DNA of 5,929 nt from positions 1-5,929 of the forward strand of contig JBOFSQ010000028.1 of the NCBI GenBank assembly GCA_051651625.1, in the 5' to 3' direction. Shown here one piece after another: positions 1-5,810 of the stretch. This stretch comes from JBOFSQ01 sp051651625. Its GTDB lineage: Bacteria; Planctomycetota; Planctomycetia; Pirellulales; Thermoguttaceae. Position 1 is the stretch's first letter; every line of letters starts with the position of its first letter. The notes under the pieces were generated by a model. It saw only the letters and a list, made by a program, of their open reading frames with translations. It was not told where the DNA came from and ran no database searches. The position numbers and the translations under genes were made by a program.

Positions 1-1028
1 TGGTCATCGCGATCATCGGAATGCTTGCGGGGCTGATGCTTCCCGCAGTACAACAGGCACGCGAAGCGGGCCGCCGCGCGGAGTGTATCAACAACCAACG
101 CAACGTCGCGCTGGCACTCCTCAACTACGAAGGTGCGCGGAAGGCGTTCCCGGGGTACAACCAGAAGTCTGGCGAACTCACCATTGCAGGCTGGTACGTC
201 ACAATCTTCCCGTACATCGAACAGACAAATCTGTACGAAACTCTCCAAACGTGTACGCAAACGGCGGATGCAAACCATGGTCACAATATATGGACCGCAT
301 GCAATGAACACGACGCCAATGGATATGAAAGTCATGCCATCGGTGTTTTCAAGTGCCCTAGTTCAGGCCGACGTGATAATGCTACCGTTGATTACGTTGC
401 CAACTGTGGGCAAACGAATGTGGCTATAGAGGGAGAAACTTGGACGACAGGTGGTGTCACTTGGACAGTAGTATGGGGGACGCCTGGTGAACCGCCAGTG
501 ATGACTGGAACAGGGAGGGGACTCTTTTACCATTTTGAACAAGACACCAAAACGGCAGTATTTTTTAACAAGCCGTGGTATGTAAATACGCCCACCGGCT
601 CAATCCCGTCGATTGGTCTTGATTACATCACCACCAAAAATGGTTCGTCGAATACGCTTCTTACGTCGGAGAATATCAACGCAGGAACATGGAAAGACGC
701 CAGTGAGTGGGATGTTGGTTTTTGTTATGGCCAAACTTGGACTCCTGCGGGTGCGACACCCATTGATTGGGAATCTGCGACGGCGGCGGCCCCGACAGCA
801 ATTTATGTCACCGATGGTTTCCCTTACTGGATCAATTCGGGCAAGACGGGGGCCAATCTCAGCGGTTATCGCCGTTCGCGTCCGTCATCGAATCATCCGG
901 GAATTGTTGTTGCGGCATTTTGTGATGGAAGCGTGCGTCCGATTTCGGACTCGATGGACAAAGCAACATTCCGCGACGCGATGAACCCGACAAGCGGACG
1001 CGCCTTCGCCGCGAACGCCTTCAATTAG
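1..1028 (+). CDS. DUF1559 (SBP_bac_10-like) pilin-like protein, 5' partial
   Basis: The open frame enters from the left edge (first whole codon at base 3) and ends with TAG at 1026-1028, about 341 codons visible. It opens with VIAIIGMLAGLMLPAVQQAR, the second half of a type IV prepilin hydrophobic helix. The expected prepilin peptidase site (usually GFTLVELLV) would be just outside the window, so perhaps 10-20 residues are missing. Next come the family signatures REAGRRAECINNQRN and NYEGARKAFPGY, a FKCPSS block in the middle, and near the C-terminus SNHPGIVVAAFCDGSVRPI, the H-x9-DG motif used to define this family. Such proteins occur in dozens to hundreds of copies per planctomycete genome and are thought to be exported or membrane anchored like pseudopilins; their role is not established. 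No neighbour helps define it. The family call is secure, the function unknown. Confidence 0.95.
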   Translation, partial: VIAIIGMLAGLMLPAVQQAREAGRRAECINNQRNVALALLNYEGARKAFPGYNQKSGELTIAGWYVTIFPYIEQTNLYETLQTCTQTADANHGHNIWTACNEHDANGYESHAIGVFKCPSSGRRDNATVDYVANCGQTNVAIEGETWTTGGVTWTVVWGTPGEPPVMTGTGRGLFYHFEQDTKTAVFFNKPWYVNTPTGSIPSIGLDYITTKNGSSNTLLTSENINAGTWKDASEWDVGFCYGQTWTPAGATPIDWESATAAAPTAIYVTDGFPYWINSGKTGANLSGYRRSRPSSNHPGIVVAAFCDGSVRPISDSMDKATFRDAMNPTSGRAFAANAFN

Positions 1029-1067
1029 TGCGTGACATCGTGACCAAGTGTATCATCACACTTTCAT

Positions 1068-1091
1068 CGGGCGGACACGCATGTCCGCCCG
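1068..1091. repeat. Perfect 10-bp palindromic hairpin downstream of the DUF1559 gene
   Basis: CGGGCGGACA at 1068-1077 is exactly complementary to TGTCCGCCCG at 1082-1091 around the 4-base loop CGCA. It lies 39 bases after the DUF1559 stop codon. A GC-rich stem there could slow or stop transcription, but TACAGTATA rather than a T-run follows, so it is not a standard intrinsic terminator. Very similar GGGCGGACA...TGTCCGCCC dyads recur between genes in many bacteria (recalled, not checked), so a dispersed palindromic repeat is the simplest reading. Confidence 0.7.
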
Positions 1092-1163
1092 TACAGTATA
1101 AACGTTCTCTCTGACTTTCCGTCTTCGCGGGAATGACGCACTCTGCGCCGAATGGCGATTCTG

Positions 1164-1251
1164 GCACTCGCTTACGCTTCGTGTTCTTGTTGCATCTGCC
1201 GCGTCGAATTTCTTCGTCGCAGAAATAAGAACGCGAAGCGTAAGCGAGTGC
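1164..1251. repeat. 25-bp inverted repeat (24 of 25 matched), possible REP/MITE-like unit
   Basis: The arm at 1164-1188 (begins GCACTCGCTTACGCTTCG) is complementary to 1227-1251 at 24 of 25 positions, and the single exception can form a G-U pair in RNA. The 38-base centre carries a smaller perfect stem, ATTTCT at 1208-1213 with AGAAAT at 1221-1226, directly next to the right arm. As RNA this would be a very stable branched hairpin. The arm sequence resembles repeats common between planctomycete genes, from memory only. No transposase is nearby. Confidence 0.75.
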
Positions 1252-1495
1252 AGCGTGAGAGTGGATTTAGCGTCCGGGAAATGCCATCAGGATGGATTCT
1301 CGCTTTCCCAGCAACGACGAAGACCACCGAATCGCCAAAGCGCAACGACAAGCCGCCACTCCGCACATTTTGCGTACTCCATTGCACGCAACGCATACTC
1401 GGCGGAAATGTACTCTTTGCGCCGTTTCGTTGACCTTCGTTTGCGTAATGGGTCTTTAGATGCCGCTGCGGCGGCAAAGGTACAGCGTGAAGTTT

Positions 1496-2050
1496 TCATG
1501 GGTGCGAAAAATTTGCGGTTTGACGTTTTTCGTAGCGTAGCTCGACGATTTGGTCTCGCCAACACTTCATAGCAAGCAATTTCCATTTCATTTCGGGAAC
1601 AGGCGGGGCGAAGAGCGGGACACCTTCGCCCAAAATTTTCGGCATTACAAAGATTCTCATTTCGTCAATCAATTCGGCACGCAAAAACAGCGAATGAATC
1701 TCGCCGCCCCCCATCACCCAGACATGTTGACAGTTTTCGCGTTGCAGGCGTTCGACAATCTGCTCCGGCGTATCGACGGTGAATACCAAATCTGGCACAT
1801 CCGTTTTCGTTTCCGTCCGAGAAACCACGACGCACTTTTTTCCGCGATATTGCCAGTTACCAAATGTTAGAACCTGTCGAAATGTCTTACCGCCCATAAC
1901 AATGGCATCAACGGAGGCGAAAAACTCTCTGTAGTTGTCATCGTTTTCAATATCAGTTTGCGACACGTCGTCGGTCAACCAATCAATACTTCCATCCAGT
2001 TTTGCGATGAAACCATCGAGGCTAATCGCAACGTACATGCTGATTTTCAT
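1496..2050 (-). CDS. RibD C-terminal/dihydrofolate reductase-like oxidoreductase
   Basis: Encodes a 184-residue protein of the RibD_C/DHFR-like superfamily (YyaP/YwjB type), cytosolic and predicted to bind NADPH. Visible motifs: MYVAISLDGFIA at residues 5-16 (start of the Rossmann-like fold), DW at 23-24, YREFFASVDAIVMGGKTF at 40-57 with the MGGKTF nucleotide-binding turn, VVVSR at 74-78, VMGGGEI at 112-118, and the family's C-terminal strand IFVMPKILGEGVPLF at 133-147. Length is normal for the stand-alone family. The ATG at 2050 is chosen because homology starts at its second residue and AGGA lies 8 bases upstream; an earlier in-frame ATG at 2092 adds 14 unrelated residues. The substrate is unknown: these proteins are often called reductases, but most are neither proven folate nor riboflavin enzymes. 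It stands alone and converges on the pilin-like gene. Confidence 0.9.
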   Translation of the reverse strand: MKISMYVAISLDGFIAKLDGSIDWLTDDVSQTDIENDDNYREFFASVDAIVMGGKTFRQVLTFGNWQYRGKKCVVVSRTETKTDVPDLVFTVDTPEQIVERLQRENCQHVWVMGGGEIHSLFLRAELIDEMRIFVMPKILGEGVPLFAPPVPEMKWKLLAMKCWRDQIVELRYEKRQTANFSHP

Positions 2051-2184
2051 GACTCTAATCCTGTAAAGTGGGACACCAATAGCGGCTATCATTTTATCAC
2101 CAGACGAAAAAAACAGAGGTGGCGAGAGAGTATTGTATGCGGGAATGACTACATTGACGTTAAACCACAGGGTTCATTGCGGCA

Positions 2185-2212
2185 CATTGGGCAGTTCGCT
2201 AAGTGCCCAATG
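2185..2212. repeat. 9-bp perfect hairpin at the broken edge of the nuclease remnant
   Basis: CATTGGGCA at 2185-2193 pairs exactly with TGCCCAATG at 2204-2212 around a 10-base loop. The right arm overlaps the first codons of the nuclease-like remnant, right where similarity to the longer family ends. This could be a palindromic repeat marking the rearrangement point, or a chance dyad. There is no T-run after it on either strand. Confidence 0.6.
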
Positions 2213-2478
2213 CGAAAAACGGTTACGCGATAATTGTAGTTGAGGTGAAAACTACGTTGCGTCCGGATGATGTGAAAGAGTTTCTCGACGAGCTTTCGCA
2301 TTTTAAGGAGTGGCTGCCGGAATACTCGCATTTCACGGTTTATGGTGCGATGGCTTATTTGCGTGAGGATTCCAAGGCGTCGCAGTATGCCGAGCAGCAG
2401 GGGTTGTTTACAATTCGTGTGACTGGCAAGAGCGCGAATATTACCAACCACGAAGAGTTCACGGCGAAGGAGTGGTGA
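2203..2478 (+). pseudogene. C-terminal remnant of a PD-(D/E)XK nuclease-like protein
   Basis: The frame translates to 91 residues ending at TGA 2476-2478. From residue 6 it reads NGYAIIVVEVKTTLRPDDV, then KEFLDELSHFKEWLPEY, VYGAMAYLR, YAEQQGLFTIRVTG. This pattern is characteristic of the C-terminal half of uncharacterised PD-(D/E)XK-fold proteins (DUF3782-like, restriction-endonuclease-like), where E14-V-K16 would be the ExK part of the active site. The upstream part, including the strand with the catalytic aspartate (usually a D just before the NG turn) and the N-terminal region, is absent: an in-frame TAA at 2200-2202 directly precedes the GTG at 2203, no ribosome binding site is visible, and the earlier 150 bases in no frame continue the family. 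It is therefore most likely an inactive stump. The exact family name is uncertain; that it is a truncated nuclease-fold protein is likely. Confidence 0.72.
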
Positions 2479-2593
2479 CTAGAACGCCGTTCTTACCCGG
2501 CGCGTTTTAGCGAGTTCGCCGCAATCGACAACTCTGTAGAAACGTACTCTTTGTGCAAGATGGTGTTTTTTCACTCGCTGATGCTTGCGCGCG

Positions 2594-3043
2594 TCACTTC
2601 GCCGCCGGATTGCACGAATCGTAGAGTGCGTGGTTTTCTAACAGTGCCTCATAATACGTCTTCTTGTTTTGCAAAACTTTGAGCTGCTCTTCAAGCTCGG
2701 AGATGTTGTTTCGCAACGCCTCTTCTTGCTGAAAAATAATCTCCGCACGTTCGGCAATCGTCGTGTCACCAGCGAGGCAGAGTTCGACGTAGTGTTTCAC
2801 GTCCGCGAGTGGCAGTCCCGTGCTGCGGAGGCAGTGAACAATTTTCACCCATCCCAAATCGTACTCCGAAAAAAGCCGGCTGTTATTCTCGCCACGCTGG
2901 AGATGCGGAAACAACGCGAGCTTGTCGTAGTAACGCAAAGCGTAAATCGAAATCCCCGTCATCTCCGAAACGTCTTTGACCGAATACTGCGGCACACGCG
3001 AAAGCGGCTGCTCCAGTTTTGCATGCGTTGTTTTTGCTGGCAT
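2594..3043 (-). CDS. MerR-family transcriptional regulator
   Basis: A 149-residue cytosolic DNA-binding protein. The winged helix begins at YSVKDVSEMTGISIYALRYY (residues 20-39), followed by the wing DKLALFPHLQRGENNSRLFSEYDL (40-63) and the second helix pair WVKIVHCLRSTGLPLADVKHYVEL (65-88). Residues 97-135, rich in E, Q, L and K, should form the antiparallel dimer coiled coil. There is no C-terminal metal-binding cysteine loop (cysteines at 71, 89 and 143 are scattered), so it is not a MerR/CueR/ZntR metal sensor; it resembles the subgroup found next to flavodoxins and aldo-keto reductases, often linked to redox or electrophile stress. Start ATG at 3043 has AAGGA about 9 bases upstream. It is transcribed divergently from the broken flavodoxin gene, its probable former target. 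The gene itself looks intact. Confidence 0.92.
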   Translation of the reverse strand: MPAKTTHAKLEQPLSRVPQYSVKDVSEMTGISIYALRYYDKLALFPHLQRGENNSRLFSEYDLGWVKIVHCLRSTGLPLADVKHYVELCLAGDTTIAERAEIIFQQEEALRNNISELEEQLKVLQNKKTYYEALLENHALYDSCNPAAK

Positions 3044-3085
3044 TGATTGATGTCCTTTTGCGTTTACGTTCGCGCAACTCCAGCA

Positions 3086-3113
3086 ATTCTAACGCGGTTC
3101 GGATTCCATTCAA
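3086..3113 (-). promoter_or_regulatory. Candidate sigma70-type promoter for the MerR gene
   Basis: Read on the minus strand, TTGAAT (3113-3108) and TAGAAT (3091-3086) are separated by 16 bases. The -10 box ends 42 bases before the MerR start codon. Both hexamers are close to the bacterial consensus, but planctomycete promoters are poorly defined, so this is only a candidate. Confidence 0.35.
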
Positions 3114-3173
3114 GCGTCTTTCGGGCGGAAAGTCTCGCTCCAAAAATTTTTAGTGATTTTTCGCCGCCCCCTA

Positions 3174-3203
3174 TTGTCCTAGCGCAACTAGAGCCTGTAC
3201 AAT
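3174..3203 (+). promoter_or_regulatory. Candidate MerR-controlled promoter of the flavodoxin gene
   Basis: TTGTCC (3174-3179) and TACAAT (3198-3203) are 18 bases apart, longer than the usual 17 and near the 19-base spacing typical of promoters activated by MerR proteins. A short dyad, CTAG at 3179-3182 with CTAG at 3188-3191, lies in the spacer, though not exactly centred. It is 62 bases upstream of the flavodoxin GTG and faces away from the MerR gene. The arrangement fits activation by twisting of the spacer DNA; the boxes alone are weak evidence. Confidence 0.3.
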
Positions 3204-3265
3204 CTCCCCCACGAACGCACGGTACGTCGCCAATGCACGACACTTTCCAAAGAAAGGTACGTCAA

Positions 3266-3449
3266 GTGAAAAAGATTCTCACGCTCTACTTCTCTCACTC
3301 CGGTAACACTCGCCGCGTTGCAGAGTTGATTCAGCAAGCGAGCGGTGGCGACATCGCCGCAATCAAACGTCCTCACCGGAATCGCGTTTCGAGATGACAA
3401 AGCGTCGGCGAGTGAGATTAGCAAGTGGTTGCAGAAAATCGGTTTCTAG
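3266..3449 (+). pseudogene. Flavodoxin gene with the middle deleted and a frameshift
   Basis: The 5' part starts at GTG 3266 (AAGG 8 bases upstream) and encodes MKKILTLYFSHSGNTRRVAE then LIQQASGGDIAAIK, 34 residues. It contains the first beta strand and the FMN phosphate-binding loop SHSGNT of a short-chain flavodoxin (flavodoxin_4 type). After base 3367 this frame continues only as nine unrelated residues to TGA at 3395-3397. In the +1 frame, 3369-3449 reads VLTGIAFRDDKASASEISKW then LQKIGF and TAG, which matches the usual C-terminal end of the same family. About 90-120 codons that should lie between, including the second and third FMN loops, are gone. The protein cannot bind FMN. It faces away from the MerR gene, a common regulator/flavodoxin arrangement. 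Two ends in family order make this reading strong. Confidence 0.85.
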
Positions 3450-3478
3450 CACAAAGTTATCCAATTGATCTTCGTATC

Positions 3479-3506
3479 CGCAGATTTCACAGATTCACGC
3501 AGATTG
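3479..3506. repeat. Short tandem repeat of C(G/A)CAGATT units
   Basis: Three near-identical 8-base cores follow each other: CGCAGATT at 3479-3486, CACAGATT at 3488-3495 and CGCAGATT at 3498-3505, spaced by one or two bases. Similar CGCAGATT runs are frequent intergenic low-complexity elements in several phyla, recalled without a search. They lie just after the broken flavodoxin gene and before the larger inverted repeat. Confidence 0.65.
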
Positions 3507-3524
3507 TTGTTGCATCGTTTACAA

Positions 3525-3673
3525 GCAGTTCTTTTTTCTCACACGAAGGCACAAAGAAGAATTTTAACGCGGAAAACGCAGAAGGACGGAAAGTCGCAGA
3601 AGTTCTGCATTCCGCGTATTCCGCGTTCTCTCCTCTTCGTGCCTTTGTGCCTTCGTGTGAAAAAAAGAGCAGC
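3525..3673. repeat. Long imperfect inverted repeat (about 149 bases)
   Basis: The core TCACACGAAGGCACAAAG at 3539-3556 is perfectly complementary to 3643-3660 (18 bp). Pairing extends outwards through a T-rich/A-rich run to GCAG/CTGC-like ends and inwards, after a bulge of about five bases, through AAGA (3557-3560) with TCTT (3634-3637). Further in, AACGCGGAA at 3566-3574 mirrors TTCCGCGTT around 3618-3627, and CAGAAGTTCTG forms a palindrome near the apex. The arms themselves contain small tandem motifs (GAAGGCACAAAG, CGCGGAA). The motif family is widespread between bacterial genes (recall only). It could fold as one large hairpin in RNA or mark a mobile non-coding repeat. Confidence 0.75.
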
Positions 3674-3730
3674 TCGTGAAATATGCAATCATGTGAACAG
3701 TTGTGAAAATTGGCAGATACTTCGCAGCGT

Positions 3731-4426
3731 CTACCGTTGACTTCCGACTCGGTGGTTTTCGACTTGCAGGAAGAAGTGGTAGATCGGTGCGAGGACGCAA
3801 AATCCGGTTTCGAGAATCGAGACGAGTTTCGGCGAAAACGTCTCGGTCACGTCGTCGCGCTCGCGGACGAAGTGCGGCGACTTCATATCGAGCCACGCGC
3901 GGATGTCGGCTGGTTGACTTGCGTCGCGGCTGCGGCAATACATCGGCGAGGCGTTAACGAAACGTCGTTGACGCCGAAACGCTTCGTGTGCTTCGAGGAA
4001 CGCCGGAGTCCGCACGACGACCTGTTGACGCAAGCTCTCCATCGTCTCCTTCGACGCCACATAATAACCGCAGCCGTAACGATAACCGCCGGGGTGAAGC
4101 TCAAAATAGAATCCGGGGAAACCGTTGAAGAGTTTCTTCTCACGCATGAAAACGCACCACATCACGTCGCGGTAGAGCGACTTGTCGCTCGAAAATCGCG
4201 TGTCGCGGTTGAGACGCGAAATGCTGCGGTTGACCTGCGGAATAATCGAAAAACGCGGGTCGATAGCGAGTAGCACGTCCGTCAAGTCTGTCACGAGTTC
4301 GCGGAACGGATTGATGACGAAGTCGGTGTACTCGCGGCGGTGCTTCACGAACCAGTCACGCGAATTGCGCCGCCGATTCTCGACAAGAAAATCTATCGTC
4401 TGTTGGGAAAAACCGGTGAATGACAT
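3731..4426 (-). CDS. DUF2461 (TIGR02453-type) family protein
   Basis: A 231-residue soluble protein of a widespread uncharacterised family. Family marks: FTGFSQQTIDFLVENRRRNS at residues 3-22 followed by RDWFVKHRREY (23-33), SRLNRDTRFSSDKSLYRD at 70-87 (the most conserved block, usually R.YRDtRFS.DK.PYK), FYFELHPGGYRYGCGYY at 106-122, and LAPIYHFF at 212-219. No signal peptide or membrane segment. The biochemical role is not known. ATG at 4426 is chosen because the family homology begins there; a TTG at 4471 would add 15 unrelated residues. No clear ribosome binding site is seen, which is consistent with translation within a longer transcript. It lies 51 bases downstream of the GIDE-LemA gene on the same strand, so they may be co-transcribed. 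Stop is TAG at 3733-3731. Confidence 0.9.
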   Translation of the reverse strand: MSFTGFSQQTIDFLVENRRRNSRDWFVKHRREYTDFVINPFRELVTDLTDVLLAIDPRFSIIPQVNRSISRLNRDTRFSSDKSLYRDVMWCVFMREKKLFNGFPGFYFELHPGGYRYGCGYYVASKETMESLRQQVVVRTPAFLEAHEAFRRQRRFVNASPMYCRSRDASQPADIRAWLDMKSPHFVRERDDVTETFSPKLVSILETGFCVLAPIYHFFLQVENHRVGSQR

Positions 4427-4477
4427 GTTACGGATTGGTGGAATGTGTGGTGTGTGAACGGCAACGCGCAATCGTCA

Positions 4478-5788
4478 TCACGCAAAAACGATTTCTGGGT
4501 TTTTGCGTTCGAGTCCGGCGGCGTTGAACAGTTCTGCGGGATGCAGCGCGGTTAACTTTGCGACGATGCCGTCGGGGAAGATGGCGAGTCGTGTGTTGTA
4601 GTTTGTCACGATGTCGTTGTAGTAGGCGCGGGCGAGTGCGATCTTTTGTTCGGTGTTCGCAAGCTCTTTCTGGAGCAACAGAAAGTTTCCCTGCGACGCA
4701 ATCTGCGGGTACGACTCGACAATCGCTCGCAACGTCGCCGCGCACCCTTCAACGTTTCCAGACGACGGCTCAACTTGCGAACGCAACTTTGCCAGTCCGG
4801 TTTGCACGTCGCGTTCGTGCGACGCGATCCCCTGAACGCACGAGACCAGTCGCGGAATCAAATCGCTCCGGCGTTTGAGCTGTACGTCGATGTTGCTGAA
4901 CGCCGTTCGGACGCGGTTTTTGAGCGAAATCAAACTGCATTGAACGGTGTAAAGCCAGCCAATCGTTGCCAGCAAAATGTAACCGCCAACTCCGGCGAGT
5001 ACGGCGGGAATCCAGTCTGCGATTGCGCCGTTTACGATGTTTGGATTGAGCGTCGCCGTCACGCAGCACGCAAACGCAGTCGCCGCGACAACGCCGAGAA
5101 AATGCCAGCCAAAATATGCCCAGCCACGCGAACTCGAAACGGAATCTTCTGGCTCGGTCGAGATCAGATACGGGTCGCTTTTGAGACTCTCTTCGCGTGT
5201 GATCTCCAGAATAGAATCTTCGTCAACGTATCGTGCTGGCCCCAACACATAGAGTTCGTGATGAAGTGGGATGGCGACTTCGGAGAAACGTCGCCGCTGC
5301 GTTGAGTTTGCGATAGTTTCCTGCGGCCCTTTCGTGTAGTAAAGATTGTCGCTCGGTGTGACGGTCTGCGAAAAGACCGACTTGCGAGTCTCCGTCGCCG
5401 CTTCGCTGTTCACACGCAAAACGCCGGTGTCGTCGCGTAAGTAGAATCGTTCACGTTCTTCACCGCTGGCGATGGTTTCCCATCCCGATTCGACGCGCGA
5501 CGTTGTTGTTGTATTCCCTTTTGCGTCGGTGCGTGTTTCCATCACGACGCGACGCCACTCTTCCTCGACTTGCCACTTGTACGCCACGCACGGCACCGCC
5601 GCCAAATAACTTGTGAACGGATTCGGACTCTCCGCCGTCCCTTTCACTTCAACGAGTCCGATGTAGACGCCGTTAATTTTCGACGTTGGAATGTCGTCGA
5701 TGAGCCGCTTCGTCGCGTAAGCGGCGTGCGCGCAGTAAAACGCAAGCAGCGTTACGATTCCAGCAATGGCAATGCCGCACCAAATCAT
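4478..5788 (-). CDS. Membrane protein fusing a GIDE-like domain to a LemA domain
   Basis: A 436-residue protein. Residues 2-24 form an N-terminal membrane helix. Residues about 30-220 resemble the GIDE (BAM, beside-a-membrane) domain of mitochondrial ligase MULAN and its bacterial relatives: a V.V.G.A element (GLVEVKGTAESPNPFTS, 44-60), PCVAYKWQVEEEW (66-78), FYLRDDTGVLRV (115-126) and HELYVLGPARYV (177-188). Two more helices follow at about 223-247 and 258-282. Residues 283-436 are a LemA domain: SLISLKNRVRTAFSNIDVQL (285-304), KRRSDLIPRLVSCVQGIASH (305-324), a central helical hairpin and the usual ending PAELFNAAGLERKNP. No RING domain is present. LemA domains form helical bundles at the inner membrane of unknown purpose. 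Three helices would put the GIDE part and the LemA part on opposite sides of the membrane. Start ATG 5788 has GAGG six bases upstream. Cysteines 4, 19, 67, 241, 242 and others are scattered. Confidence 0.88.
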   Translation of the reverse strand: MIWCGIAIAGIVTLLAFYCAHAAYATKRLIDDIPTSKINGVYIGLVEVKGTAESPNPFTSYLAAVPCVAYKWQVEEEWRRVVMETRTDAKGNTTTTSRVESGWETIASGEERERFYLRDDTGVLRVNSEAATETRKSVFSQTVTPSDNLYYTKGPQETIANSTQRRRFSEVAIPLHHELYVLGPARYVDEDSILEITREESLKSDPYLISTEPEDSVSSSRGWAYFGWHFLGVVAATAFACCVTATLNPNIVNGAIADWIPAVLAGVGGYILLATIGWLYTVQCSLISLKNRVRTAFSNIDVQLKRRSDLIPRLVSCVQGIASHERDVQTGLAKLRSQVEPSSGNVEGCAATLRAIVESYPQIASQGNFLLLQKELANTEQKIALARAYYNDIVTNYNTRLAIFPDGIVAKLTALHPAELFNAAGLERKNPEIVFA

Positions 5789-5810
5789 GGATGGCCTCGT
5801 TTGTGTGTAG

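Larger units (their letters stand above)
1029..1495. other. 467-base gap without a convincing gene, containing dyad repeats
   Basis: The open frames here (1152-1433 +, 1255-1572 +, 1172-1477 -, 1287-1586 -) give arginine/serine-rich translations with no recognisable motif and overlap one another, so I do not call them. What can be seen is a 10-bp hairpin at 1068-1091, a 25-bp inverted repeat at 1164-1251, and at 1126-1138 the sequence CGCGGGAATGACG, half of a dyad common between bacterial genes. The gap separates the end of the pilin-like gene from the convergently oriented reductase gene, so transcription from both sides should stop in it. No hairpin followed by a T-run was found. Confidence 0.6.
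3450..3730. other. Repeat-filled gap between flavodoxin remnant and DUF2461 gene
   Basis: No gene is supported in these 281 bases. Open frames such as 3425-3679 and 3465-3740 (+) only translate repeat sequence. The gap contains a short tandem CGCAGATT-type repeat and a long imperfect inverted repeat, listed separately. The last 57 bases show no recognisable signal. The DUF2461 gene ends into this gap from the right, so any terminator for that transcript should lie here; the long hairpin is the only structured candidate. Confidence 0.6.

Noticed and set aside
1152..1586. Overlapping open frames on both strands (1152-1433 +, 1255-1572 +, 1172-1477 -, 1287-1586 -)
   Set aside because: The translations are basic, low in recognisable motifs, overlap each other and the reductase 3' end, and partly translate the inverted repeat; no supported start.
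1126..2149. GCGGGAATGAC present at 1127-1137 and 2139-2149, with a more degenerate look-alike near 1290-1320, considered as a repeat family
   Set aside because: The shared run is only 11 bases and the partner half of the usual dyad is poorly kept in each case; not enough to annotate as copies of one element.
2481..2493. AGAAC-GCC-GTTCT dyad three bases after the nuclease remnant stop, considered as a terminator
   Set aside because: Only 5 bp of stem and no T-run follows; too weak to call.
1405..2556. An 18-base near-match (16 of 18) between 1405-1422 and 2539-2556, both containing GTACTCTTTG
   Set aside because: In a window of this size a match of this quality is expected about once by chance, and the flanks do not align.
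3047..3265. In-frame extension upstream of the flavodoxin start, including an ATG at about 3233
   Set aside because: The family homology begins at the GTG at 3266, which has its own AAGG 8 bases upstream; the upstream part covers the promoter region.
4558..5305. Long plus-strand open frames (4558-4878, 4646-5305) opposite the GIDE-LemA gene
   Set aside because: They are antisense shadows of a clearly recognisable gene and have arginine-rich translations typical of shadows.
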